A DNA stretch of 64,000 nucleotides, from positions 77,520,085 to 77,584,084 of the forward strand of contig CM051458.1 of assembly GCA_028274465.1 (NCBI GenBank). The letters are read 5' to 3'. A model generated the notes under the pieces. The model saw only the letters and a program-made list of their open reading frames with translations, ran no database searches and was not told where the DNA came from. Of this stretch, positions 23,700 to 33,705 are shown in pieces. Both the position numbers and the translations under genes were made by a program. This stretch comes from Plantago ovata (lineage: Eukaryota; Streptophyta; Magnoliopsida; Lamiales; Plantaginaceae). Position 1 is the stretch's first letter. Each line of letters starts with the position of its first letter.

Positions 23700-24496
23700 C
23701 TTCGTTTTTCTTCCTCCATTGCCGATTTAGCACCCAAAAAATCTCAATCTCTCTGAATTCTCCACCAATTCTTGCAATCTTGTGCATTTTACAAAGCCCA
23801 TCACCCCCTCTATCATCTAAACCGATCAAATATCACGTTTGAAGCATCCATAACAAGGAATCAAAGGTACCTCTCATGAACCCTAACTTTCTTGAATTTG
23901 GGATTTTATCTTAATTGGCTTCAATTGTGTTATGCATTGGTGAATTAGAGTTTGATGATGATTATTGAGCATGTTTCTTACTAGATGTGATGTCTAAATT
24001 CGAATTTTGCTCCTCTTGATTTATGATGAACTCTAGTGCTCGAATTTTTGCTATGTAATTGTTTGATGATTGTTAGCCTTGAATTTGAGTTATGTTATGA
24101 TTCAAATTTTTGCTATGTAATTGTTTGATGATTGTTAGCCTTGAATTTGAGTTATGATATGATTATGGTGATGTTGTGATTGCATGAGAATGTGTTGGAT
24201 TAGTTGGATAGTTCTAATGACAAGTTTGTTTGCTTGGTTCGATTCGAATAAGCTAATCGTAACGAAGTGTAAAAGCTTCTCGATTCGCTATGTTTGAATT
24301 TTAGCAAGCCTTCAAACTCGTTAAAAAGGACACTTGAGTGAGTTTTGACGTCTAAGAGTCGACTTGTTGCGTTATGACTTGTTTTAAACGAAGAACGTAT
24401 ACTTGTCTTAGAGTAGAAGTAGATTGTTTGGTAGTAGTGAAAGAGTCTAAGTCTCATTGTCTCTTGAAGTTATCTAATAAGATTATTCTAGGTACA
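23700..24496 (+). other. Inter-ORF region with a 66-bp direct duplication
   Basis: There is no gene here. A unit containing TTTTTGCTATGTAATTGTTT and ending at GAGTTATG is present twice in tandem at about 24044-24109 and 24110-24166. The region probably acts as leader or intron for the downstream ORF. Confidence 0.6.
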
Positions 24497-25819
24497 ATGG
24501 CATCAAGAAGAACCAAGAGATCAAGGGGAGAAGGGACCTCGAGTGCCCAACAAACGGCCACACCCGGCGAGTATCGCCAATCGGGGAGGGCAAGGCAATT
24601 CGAAGCAAGTTTCCATGCCCACAAGCACACGTACATTTCTGAGAGGAGCATTCGCTTCACGGCTGGTGAGAGCGAGTTGGATGGTGCCAAAGAGCTCAAC
24701 AAGCTCATTACTGAGCGAGGCTGGAAGTACTATGGCGAGGTCATGCCAAATTGGGACCAAGCAGTAGTGGAGGATTTCTACATTGCCTTCACGGACTACA
24801 ATGAACGGACCGGTGAGGTTCCCGTCCGCGGTGTTGGGGTCGAGTTTACTCCTTTGAGCATCACTAGCTACATTATGCGGTTGGATAGGCCACTGGCGCG
24901 GGATCCAAACCGCCAGCCTGCATCCAACGAGAGATTTGATCCCGCGGAGCTCTATGTCTACGACCGGGAGTCTGATCATTACCCCATGGAGGTACTGAAT
25001 GGCATTACCGTGGAAGATTATGAATTTCCTGATGAGCCACCCCGGATTTTGCGCCACAACGATCTCACATTCGAGGCAAGGATGATGTTGAAGTTCGTTC
25101 AAGCCAATCTGATTCCTAGCACACATGATTCCGAGGTCCAGTCCTATTACGGAGTCTTAGTCCATGCTCTCTTGCATGATTTGCCTCTCACTCCTAGCAT
25201 CGTCATCTTCGAGGAATTCAAGCGCCGCCGTAATGCAAACCGGAAGCTTGCCTTTGGTAACTTGATCACGGGCATGTGCAAGGAGGCCGGAGTTCCCGAC
25301 CTCGTACTGGACAAGAAGCCGAAGAAATCCATCAACATTGATACGTACAATGAGATGTACGGGACTTGGTGCGCTCAGCAAGGAGAACCCATGCAACCAA
25401 GGGTTACGCGCCATGTGACACCTCCTCCACCTCCGCCTACGGCCGGCCAAGGAAGCTTCGACTTCTCGGGGTTCAACCAGATCTTGGTCGATCAGTTTGG
25501 TAGTTTCCAAACTACCATGTTGGAGGCTCAGTCGACCCAGCTTACCGGGCAATTCCGGGGATTTGAGGAGCGCGAAGTCAAGAGGTGGGAGGACTTCCGT
25601 GTGATGGAGGAGCAGCGTTGGGATGACTACCAAGGGCGTGTAGATCAGCGTTGGGAAGCCGCCCGAGCAGAGGACACTAGGCGTTGGAGAGCCCACCAGG
25701 AGGAGATGACGAACCGCCATGATGCCCTAGCTCGCCGAATTCCGGGGTACCCTTTCCATGATCAGACCGGTGGTAGTGGGAGTACCTTTCCCAACACCCC
25801 CTACGACTCCTCCTCCTAG
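24497..25819 (+). CDS. Retroelement accessory ORF (putative plant transposon protein domain), 440 aa
   Basis: Start at MASRRTKRSRGEG, the first ATG with a basic N-terminus after the inter-ORF leader; stop TAG at 25817. A globular region (residues about 30-290) contains RGWKYYGEVMPNW, GVEFTPLSITSYI, LPLTPSIVIFEEF and LAFGNLITGMCKEAGV, the pattern I associate with the putative plant transposon protein domain (Transposase_32 type) found in extra ORFs of gypsy-type elements and tandem fragments. It is followed by a PPPPPP linker and a Trp/Glu/Arg-rich helical tail (EEREVKRWEDFR, QRWDDYQGRVDQRW) likely to form a coiled coil. No catalytic motif is visible, and the biochemical role is unknown. The frame is intact. 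Confidence 0.8.
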   Translation: MASRRTKRSRGEGTSSAQQTATPGEYRQSGRARQFEASFHAHKHTYISERSIRFTAGESELDGAKELNKLITERGWKYYGEVMPNWDQAVVEDFYIAFTDYNERTGEVPVRGVGVEFTPLSITSYIMRLDRPLARDPNRQPASNERFDPAELYVYDRESDHYPMEVLNGITVEDYEFPDEPPRILRHNDLTFEARMMLKFVQANLIPSTHDSEVQSYYGVLVHALLHDLPLTPSIVIFEEFKRRRNANRKLAFGNLITGMCKEAGVPDLVLDKKPKKSINIDTYNEMYGTWCAQQGEPMQPRVTRHVTPPPPPPTAGQGSFDFSGFNQILVDQFGSFQTTMLEAQSTQLTGQFRGFEEREVKRWEDFRVMEEQRWDDYQGRVDQRWEAARAEDTRRWRAHQEEMTNRHDALARRIPGYPFHDQTGGSGSTFPNTPYDSSS

Positions 25820-26072
25820 AGAGACCAGCCGACAGAGGCCACATTTATCGGTAGTATTTGTATATTATTGTTATTTGGGCTTGTTTACTATTGTTGGTTG
25901 AAACTCTATTTCGATTTGGTTGTATGATGTTTAGACTTATGACTCTTGTACTCTTTATTTGCTTTTGTAGTTGTGGCCTGTGTGCCTTTTGTCGTGATTA
26001 GTTTAGTCTAGTTTTCGTCTTGGTGCCTTAGGTGATTAAGATAGGAAAAAACATCGAAAATCTGGAAACAGG

Positions 26073-26222
26073 GCCAAGCGAAGCGCTTGGAAGGGCCAAG
26101 CGGTCCGCTTGAAATTCCAGGAAGTTTTGCAACTTCCTGGAAATTCAAACGGAGCACCTGGAGCCTCCCAAGCGCCCCTCTTGACCAAGCGAACCGCTTG
26201 GCTCCCGCCAAGCGGTCCGCCT
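26073..26222. repeat. Palindromic AAGCGnnnCGCTT repeat cluster 2
   Basis: Copies such as CCAAGCGAAGCGCTTGG, CCAAGCGGTCCGCTTG and CCAAGCGAACCGCTTGG, with an inverted AATTCCAGGAAGTT pair between them. It is the same family as in the LTRs and at 23450-23665. Confidence 0.85.
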
Positions 26223-26915
26223 GAAACCCTGTATCCAGATTTTCTTCGTTTTTTCCATTCTTCTCACCTTTGCGCACCCGTTTTCACTTGTTTCTTGAGT
26301 CTTTTCAGGTACTACTCTTATATAGGAGATTGGACACGAACATTTATCTCAGGGAAGTGTACTTTCAATCCAATTTTTCCTTTTCATTCAACTTTTCTTT
26401 GCTCGAGGACGAGCAAAAGTTTAGGTTTGGGGAGGGGGTATTGGATTTTCAGTACTATATGCTTTGTGTGGTTCGTACATGCCTGATTTTACTCAAGTTC
26501 ATGTGATTTTTCGTGTTTTTTCAATTTTTTGCATGCATATCATCCCTAGATTAGTTGTTGCACGTTGTTGTGTGTGGAGTTTATTGCCAAGTCTTTTGAA
26601 CTTTTTTATTGAGTAGACTAAGTGTTTATGACCATTGATCATATGTTGCATCACTTTGCAAGTAGTTTGAGGCTTGTCTCGCTTGGTTTGTCACATTCGC
26701 ATGTGCACTAGTTAAGCTTAGTAGTCTCGACATCACCTTGAGTGTTGTTTCTTCTACTGCGGTTCCCGATGACCTTATAAAATGATGCATGTTAGAGTCT
26801 ATGGTTGTAACCCGTGTAATTATGTACGTAAGAGGCGACAAGTTCTTCACCTCGATTAGAGATTGTCAAATGCCTAGGAAGGAGGTAGTGTGAGGTGTGC
26901 GATTCCTTGTATTAA

Positions 26916-27134
26916 ACCTATTCTATCGAATAGGTTTGGGGAGGGGGTTGCTTCATTGATCTTGTTTTTCGTCTTTGAGTCGTTGTAAAGTTTCCTTTTT
27001 CTTTTTCTTTTTGTTTTGTGTCCCAGCCTATTCTTTCGAATAGGTTTGGGGAGGTGTCTTTGTAAAAGAGTCTTTCCTTTTTCCTTTTCGTCTTTGTGCT
27101 CAAACCTATTCTCTCGAATAGGTTTGGGGAGGTG
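26916..27134 (+). repeat. Three hairpin plus polypurine-tract-like units
   Basis: CCTATTCTATCGAATAGG, CCTATTCTTTCGAATAGG and CCTATTCTCTCGAATAGG occur at about 26918, 27028 and 27105. Each is a hairpin immediately followed by TTTGGGGAGG, which resembles the true polypurine tract before the 3' LTR. Confidence 0.85.
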
Positions 27135-27889
27135 TTTTGACACTTATTACTGCTGCTTGCCCCTTTATAAAAAAAAAAAAAAGAAGAGAAAGAGAAAAAG
27201 GAAAGAAGAAAAAGAGAAAATAAAAAAAAAGAAATATAAAAAAAAAGAGAAAAGAAAAAAAAAAGGGGAAATAAAGAATAAGACCCAAAAGCAAAAGAAG
27301 GGTCGTTGCAAGCCAAAAGCAGTCTAGTAAAGTGTCAAGTGTCATGTAAATATTTGTTATTGTGAAGTTATCGAGTTGTAAATTCTATCTTTCGTTTCGT
27401 GTCGCCTTTGTCCAAGGCCTGTTCTCGACCACCCTCGTCTTGCTATTCAAGAAGTGGTTGAAAGAGGCTCATTCTTGAGAGTCTGGGTAGAATAGGGGAG
27501 TGTTATCCTTCTAAGGGAACCCTCCTTCGTTTGATGAGAGCCAGTATTGGTTCGCCCTCTCTTGAGGAAAAGTCTCGCTTGGTGAACAGTAGTAAGCCCT
27601 CGGTTTCATAGGCACGGGGCAATTGTAGTATGATAACATGCATCATTGTGTCGTCACTGACCAGGTCCAGGTAGAAGATGTTACGTGAGACTCCTTTGTT
27701 TAACCAAGTGCACTTGAGAATGTGTATATTCGCAATCGAGGCATACTTCAACCTATTTGCATGTCATGCTCATTTGGTTTTGTTCATAAGCATTTGGTAG
27801 ATTCAATAGATTAGTTCACTTTACTTGGCATGAGACTCCTTTTGTGTTGCATTTAGGATAGTTTGTTGCTTGAGGACAAGCAAAGGTTT

Positions 27890-27900
27890 GGTTTGGGGAG
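27890..27900 (+). other. Polypurine tract
   Basis: GGTTTGGGGAG lies 2 bp before the 3' LTR (plus-strand DNA primer site). The preceding GAGGACAAGCAAA phrase also precedes the copy at 26423. Confidence 0.8.
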
Positions 27901-27902
27901 TT

Positions 27903-29278
27903 TGATGAACGTATTTTTGACGCGTTCATCTTGTCTTTTTTACCTTCTTTTGCTATCTTCTAGCCTTGTTTTTTGGTTAGTTTTGTAGAATAGTGTCACG
28001 TTTTGTGTTTTCTGCATTTTCAGGCACTTAGGTACGAAACGGCGTTTTTGGAGCTAAAAACAAGCCCTTTTGATGGAAAAGATGGCCCCGTTGAAGTTCC
28101 CCAATCTCCGTGGCTTGTTCGTAAGTGTTTGAGTATCAATAAGCATCGAGAAGGATGAGTCCAAGGCACCCGAGGGCCGTGCGAGGGCAAAAAGATTGAG
28201 TTTGAAGACAAAAATCTGCCCAGGAGCCAAGCTAAGTGCCTGGAATAGTGAAGCGCTCCGCTTCAATTTCCAGGAGCTTTGGCACAGAAGCCAAGCGAAG
28301 CGCTTGGAGTGCCAAAGCGCTTCGCTTGCCAAGCGGTCCGCTTGGCAGCGGTTACGTTTTCGGATTTTCCTTCTTAGATCTGATCTTTGGTCATTTTTTG
28401 AATATCTTTTGAACTGTAACTTCGTTTTGGAGAGCTCCTAAGCCCCAAAACTCAGAGAAAACTCATATTACTTTGTATTTTAGCTTGGGATTCAAGGTTT
28501 TGATTGGGATTCATCCTTTGTAATCATCTACGGAGAGGTTTTCTTTGATTTCCACCGATTAGTGACAGCTTTGGTGGTAACTCGTATCACTCTCTTGTCT
28601 TGTAGTTTGATATGATATATTCTGATTATTATTCATATGAATTGATGTCTATGTTGATGAATATGAGTAGCTAAATCTTTTGTGTTGGTGGTAGAATGTA
28701 GAATATGCATGCTATGGGTTATGTTTATGCTTACATGAGATTGTGATTCAATCTTGCTGCAAATTCCTTCATATGATTCTTAGTTGCCTATAAAATATAT
28801 TCGAATTGAGTATAGTGACAAACTCTTGGTCAATGAAAGCTATAGGATTGTATGTTAGGGATTTGCAGCATGCTAGATAAATGGTGTTAGTGACAAGCAC
28901 CTCTAAAGTATTGATAGTGGTCTTTTATGATGTGTGTCTTAAAGTTACCTAGACGAGTTTCTTAGCAGACTCGATCGAAGGTTTTACGCACTGAACTTGT
29001 GAGCATATTCGTAACCCATGCATGTGTATTTGATTTCTAAACCGTCTTCCAAACTTGATTTACAACAATCTGATTTCTCGTTGCTTTGATCAAAGGAAAC
29101 GATTCTATAAACATTTGAACTCGTTGACTGAAATTACTAGCAAAATCCTCAAGCAAAGCCACGTTAGGTCCCGAGAGAACGACACTCGGGGACAACTTGC
29201 CATTGCACTCTAGTTTGTGTAGTGATAAGTATTCTTAGGCTTTTAAACAAATTTAATTGGTGAAAAACGACATCATCA
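27903..29278 (+). repeat. 3' LTR, 1376 bp
   Basis: Same ends as the 5' LTR. By eye the differences are about seven single bases (for example CGGCATTT/CGGCGTTT, GGGTCGTG/GGGCCGTG, TTCCTGC/TTGCTGC) and loss of a 5-bp CCACC. It is followed by the ATGCA duplication (29279-29283). Confidence 0.95.
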
Positions 29279-29283
29279 ATGCA

Positions 29284-32247
29284 CCATTTTCTCGTACTCA
29301 CTCGCCTTCATCTCGAGTGACAGGTTTTCATTGCGCAAATCAGCTGCGACTTCCTCCACTTCAACTAACTTTTGATGCATCTGTGCATTTGTTTCTTCCA
29401 GGCTTTCTATCTTTCGTCCCATCTCTTGCACACTATTCTTGAGATCGAGATTTTCAGCCAATGTCTCATTCAGTTTGGCTTGAAGGGTCTTGGACGAGTT
29501 GTGTGCTTGCTGGATACGGTTATCTTTCATCGTCACACCAGCTTTCAGACTGCTTATCTCTTTATTGGCTTCTTCGAGCTTAGCTTTCAGCTTCTTGTTT
29601 TCAGCATCGATTGTCAACACTAGGTTTGACAATCTCTCCTGTCACCGTTGGATAAATTTAGCGAGGCTTGCATCGCTCCTCTATCTCTGTTTGCTTGTTC
29701 AATGATGCTTTCATCGTAGTATACATACTCCTCATCAATTATGTATTTTTTTATTTGCTCCTGATACTTTTCTTTGTAGTCCTCCTCCTCGTCATCCTCC
29801 TCCTCTTCCGAAGTGTCTGAAACTAGCAGAGATTAGCATGAAAATAGCTTTTTTCATATCATACATGTGCTTGAAACTAGCATTTTACACCGTACAATAT
29901 CCTGAAACTAGCATAAAGTGTCATGAAACTAGCTTTTCATATCACACAATGGGATGAAACTAGCATTTTACACCATACAGTCTCCTGAAACTAGCATACA
30001 CTGGCTTGAAACTAGCATTATAACTCACATAATGTACTGAAACTAGCATATAATGGATTGAAACTAGCATTTTATTGCATATAATATACTGAAACCAACA
30101 TAAACTAGCATTATAAGTCCCGCATACCATCATCCTGCCCCTCTTGTTGATCGAGATTACTGTCTTTGTTCAAACGTTCATCCTGGCTGTCTTGCGGATC
30201 TTGATTAGTGTCTTCCCTCATCCTGTCTATCACAGAAGTAGTGCTGTCGAAGAAATCGCCGAATGCGAACGATGGTCCACGATTCAAATTCAGGAGTTGT
30301 TGTTGTTGAGGCTCAGTTTGGCTTTGTGGTGGTGTTGGCTCATGTACGTTTATTAGTTGTGCATCTATCGGCGGCTCTTCTTGCTGCCTGCTCTCTTGCT
30401 CAGCCACAGTCGCTAGTCTGTCGATCCCACTAGTTCCAGCTGGCGTTTCCGCCTACGATTCTTCTTGTTGTTGGACCTGTTGTTGTTGTGCTCCTTCAAT
30501 TCCGAGCAATTGTCTTTCCATATCTGTCATTGGTTCCTCATCTTTCAACTGAAACGAAGAGCAAAAAAGAGGCTGAAAATAACATCTTGATATTTAATTT
30601 CGAATCCAAACAATATAGTACGTTTTCCTGAAACTAGAACACATACCAGATTGTCCTCAATTTCATCCATAGTTTTCCCTACGATTGCACTGTACAAATG
30701 CCTGAGATCCCATTTCAAGCATCTGGGGAAAGCATTTTCTGTTGCTTCCTCTACGAGCTGGGTGTTTTCGCATATGAGGTACTGCATCAAACGAAGCAAG
30801 ACATTTTATTAAAAAAAATAGACCCGAAACTAGGATGTTTTTGTATCAGATAATGCCCTGAAACTAGCAAGCGTATGAAATTAGCATAAATACACTTACC
30901 ATCAGCATTTGCAGACATCCGGCGTGTGTTGTGCTGTGAGGATCGAGAGAATCGTTGAAGTGCTCGAGTATCCTTTGTGACCAGTTGTACTTCCTCTCGG
31001 TGAAGTCACTGGCGTAGTCGATGTACTTCCAAGGCAAGTTATTGCCCTTGTTTATTATGAGTCCTTCACAGAGGAGGTACAAGACCACGTTTATTGCGAA
31101 ATCATCCTTGTTCATTCGTTGCTTTTGTCTCACTTACTTATTCAACCTTGTCTCTATCGTGGCTTTTGTCAGTTTGAAGTTACTCCTTGAATTCTTTTCG
31201 GGGTAGTTTCTGTTGACGAATTCGGTGTTCTCAACTAGCATGCCCCGCTGCATTTTGATTTTCACTGTCCCATCTATTGGACCGAAGAAGAGCCTCACTT
31301 TTTCCTCTGTTAATCTTACTTTTCTCGTACCAATAAGCAGTGTGCTTGTGTTCTTGTCATAGCTAGGAATCACCCGCCTGAGAGCATCATAGTTCTTAAA
31401 GAAGTAGTTCGTCTGGACCTGTTTGTCAATGAACTTCTTGAACAGCAGCCTGAATGGTGTTCTCATCAGTTGCTCTTCATTCTCTTTGAGTGGCAGTTGT
31501 GCGAGAAATTGAGTTGTCAATCGCAGGTCCCCTCGATTGAATATAGTTGGCACTGATGGCCCTGCCCCTGAAACCAAGCAGAAGACTAGTAAGATAATGC
31601 AATGAAACTAACAGATATCAAATGATCAACCATCGAAACTAGCATAAAACAAATGAGCACGTACCGAAACTAGCCGAAATCAAAGGACAAATACCGAAAC
31701 TAGTCGAAATGAAAGAATCAACCACCGAAACTAGCCGAAATCAAAGGACAAACAACGAAACTAGCCGAAATCAAAGTAACAACAATTGAAACTAGCATAA
31801 ACTAGCAGAAATCAACTGAAACTAGCAACAACCATCTTCTCATGCACTGAAACTAGTAGAAATCAACAGAAACTAGCAGAAAACAACTGAAACTAGCAAC
31901 AACCATCTTCGCATGCACTGAAACTAACATAAACTAGCAGAAATCAACTGAAACTAGCAACAACCATCTTCTCATGCACTGAAACTAGTAGAAATCAACA
32001 GAAACTAGCATAAATCAACATTAACTAGCAGAATTCAAAGTAACATGCACTGAAACTAGTAGAAATAAACAGAAACTAGAAACAATCAACTGAAACTATG
32101 TTTACAAACTGAAACTAGGCAACATTCATGTTGATCGGCATTTGGAAGTGACAAAATCGTGAATAAAAAATCACTCAGAAACTAGGGTTTTGTACCTTTG
32201 TCATCTATACCGCTTGTTGTTGCCAATTGGTTGTCCGATTCTGCCAT
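29284..32247 (-). pseudogene. ULP-like gene of MULE-B, 5' half (N-terminal and coiled-coil regions), dead
   Basis: Minus-strand exons 32247-32196 (start MAESDNQLATT), 31567-30900, 30781-30647, 30548-30128 and 29816-29284, the last one cut by the retroelement. The N-terminal domain (RDVLRLTTQFL-like start, VRLFFGPIDG, AINVVLYLLCEGLI, LKWDLRHLYSAI) resembles N-termini of MULE-borne ULP genes; then a Gln-rich linker, an acidic patch (SEEEEDDEEE) and a long coiled coil (about 29630-29290). Breaks: TAA 31134-31136, TAG 30453-30455, a frame change and TGA near 29640-29660. The introns carry the GAAACTAG arrays. Confidence 0.75.
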
Positions 32248-32551
32248 TTCGTAGTTGGGTTGTTGATTTTAGTACCTTTCGAGTCGGATTTTGGTTGAAT
32301 TTCGTTGGATTTTGGTTGAGAATTTCGTGTCGTTTCGTCTTCCTGTTGGAGAGAGAAACGGAGCTTTTGTCTGAAATGATTTTTGTGGTAATGGCGGTTG
32401 TCTGTAAGAAGCGAGAAAGGAGGGGCAATTTTGTCCACTCATAGACGTCTGTTAGTAAGTAGCGAGCTTTTCGTAACTGTTGTTTTAAGTTGGCTTTAAT
32501 TGCAATTAGTTTTGGTTTTTGATTTATATACGTATTTTTCCCTTGTATATG

Positions 32552-33535
32552 ACCCATAGGCCCTCACATATCAGGCAGTGATCAAATTAAGGTCTCAGTG
32601 AATATTCCTAGACAATCGTCACTAGACAATACTAATATATGTAAGGAACGTTTGTTGAGGAGATACAAACTGTCTCTGATGTAGAGTACTTTGATGATAC
32701 GGTCCTTTCATTCTCGAATACTCGAATGAGTCTAGAATATGGATTAGTGTCTAGTCCAATAACTTATCCATTGTCTCTCAATCTTCTTAGTCGATCTAGA
32801 TGATTATGTTCAAACACCATTTTGACATATACCTTTGCAGTGGCCACTGACTAACGATCGCACTAAATAAGAGATGTAGAGTATTCTCTCCTTAAATCTA
32901 TTAGGAGGAATGAATCCTGATCTTGGTCCAATCACTCACACCATATGCTTCCTAATATACCCAACGCATGTCGTATCTACCCTACTTTAAGAGTGCAAGC
33001 GTTGCGCATGGTCAAAGTATATTATTCCACATATGATGTAGTATTGACCTCAAGTCTGAGGACTATTACATCACCCTACAATCCGATACTCCCATAGACA
33101 CTTAAATAGAATTTACCAAATGGTTTCTCGGTTGGGTATGCCAACACTCTCCAAAGTGTTCATGTGCCATCATGAATAACCAAGCTATTCGCAGCAGTGA
33201 GAACTACTACATCCTCGAAGGATCTGATGCAACACATGCTAGTCTCTATCGCATCATTGATATCCCATATCTCAATGATCATTAACTAGTGGCTAATTTT
33301 AGGACTTAAGTTCTGACACACAAGCTCCCACTAACTTGGTGATTATCTTTAGTCCTTGGGAACATCTTACAGAATAATTCAAACAACCAAATAACCTTTT
33401 CAGTAAATGTAATGCCAATTGTATTTATGTATGCTTAAATAAATGTAACATAAATAAATACCAATAAGCTGAATGCGGTAAAGTACATATCGTCCTTAAT
33501 GTTGGTTGTCTCTAGGACATATATACTTTCAGGTG
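32552..33535 (-). repeat. Copia-like LTR, minus strand
   Basis: Non-coding. Read on minus it starts near GAAAGTATATATGTCCTAGA and includes TTAAGTCCTAAAATTAGCC and ACCCAACCGAGAAACCATTT. The same phrases recur on plus at 50340-50700 and 51310-51640, so these are members of one LTR family. Confidence 0.6.
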
Positions 33536-33705
33536 GATCATCAGTAAGGTGTCGATCCACACCCGAGGTAGAAAGGTAGAATTGCATCTTTTTGTTTGAA
33601 GTTGGCACCACCGAACTTGTCTGGTTTGTCGCCAACTATGTGGATGTTCACACGAACCACAGGAGCAGTATTACTTCGATGTCCAAAAACCTCTTGTATC
33701 CATCG
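33535..33705 (-). pseudogene. Fragment of copia gag N-terminus
   Basis: Minus-strand translation in two frames gives VGDKPDKFGGANFK and QFYLSTSGVDRHLTDDPP, matching the start of Ty1-copia gag (KPxKFxGxNFKRW...FYLTTL). It runs directly into LTR-like sequence, so the rest of gag-pol was deleted. Confidence 0.6.

Larger units (their letters stand above)
25820..27890 (+). other. Retroelement 3' untranslated region with repeats
   Basis: No gene or pol remnant is seen. It holds palindrome cluster 2 (26073-26222), an internal polypurine-like GGTTTGGGGAGGGGG at about 26423, three hairpins each followed by GGTTTGGGGAGG (26916-27134), and an A-rich tract (27168-27285). Confidence 0.75.
19438..29278 (+). 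mobile_element. LTR retroelement with gag but no pol (TR-GAG-like), 9.84 kb
   Basis: Two nearly identical direct LTRs of about 1.38 kb, 5-bp duplication ATGCA, a primer-binding site complementary to tRNA-Asp, a polypurine tract, a gag-protease ORF and a second ORF of unknown role. No reverse transcriptase, RNase H or integrase was found between 23269 and 27902, so the element depends on enzymes from a relative. The tRNA-Asp site and gag type point to the Athila/Tat side of Ty3-gypsy (inference). By hand the LTRs differ at about 7 substitutions plus one 5-bp indel, so insertion is recent. It lies in the ULP exon of MULE-B. Confidence 0.93.
15255..32190 (+). repeat. GAAACTAG interspersed motif arrays of MULE-B non-coding DNA
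   Basis: Exact copies by hand count: intron 1 of MURA-B 15255-15475 (7), intron 2 16246-16345 (5), MURA-ULP intergenic 16921-17172 (11), ULP introns 17785-17850 (3), 18343-18606 (9), 29818-30085 (9), 30630-30870 (3) and 31630-32190 (about 17), plus one in a ULP exon at 19046. The usual form is (C/T)TGAAACTAGCAT, followed by an AT-rich spacer of variable length, so this is not a fixed-period satellite. All these copies lie in plus orientation. None was seen in the nested retroelement 19438-29278 or in MULE-A. Confidence 0.92.
13310..32542. mobile_element. Mutator-like element B (MULE-B), KAONASHI/VANDAL-like, 19.2 kb including a nested retroelement
   Basis: Borders are inferred. GTGTATATG (13301-13309) and TTGTATATG (32543-32551) flank the element and match at 8 of 9 bases, like a MULE 9-bp duplication. 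The ends have only weak inverted similarity (ATAAAATTACATA against GAAAAATACGTATA), so this is a MULE with poor terminal repeats, as in VANDAL and KAONASHI families. Without the nested retroelement it is about 9.4 kb. It carries a MURA transposase (plus) and a ULP-type protease gene (minus, tail-to-tail), both pseudogenes, and is filled with the GAAACTAG word. Confidence 0.7.

Noticed and set aside
24521-25720. Two long minus frames opposite retroelement ORF2
   Set aside because: Shadows of the intact plus ORF; no domain and no promoter.
26874-27345. Lys-rich and Phe-rich frames in the retroelement 3' region
   Set aside because: Low-complexity translations of A-rich and T-rich DNA and hairpin repeats.
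23269-27902. Search for reverse transcriptase, RNase H or integrase in the retroelement
   Set aside because: No YxDD-like motif, HHCC finger or DDE core is seen in any frame, so the element is called gag-only.
13966-32190. Regularly recurring GAAACTAG resembling a CRISPR-like or satellite array
   Set aside because: Spacing varies widely, units are only 8-11 bp, and the host is a plant; it is an interspersed motif in a MULE, not CRISPR or a fixed-period satellite.
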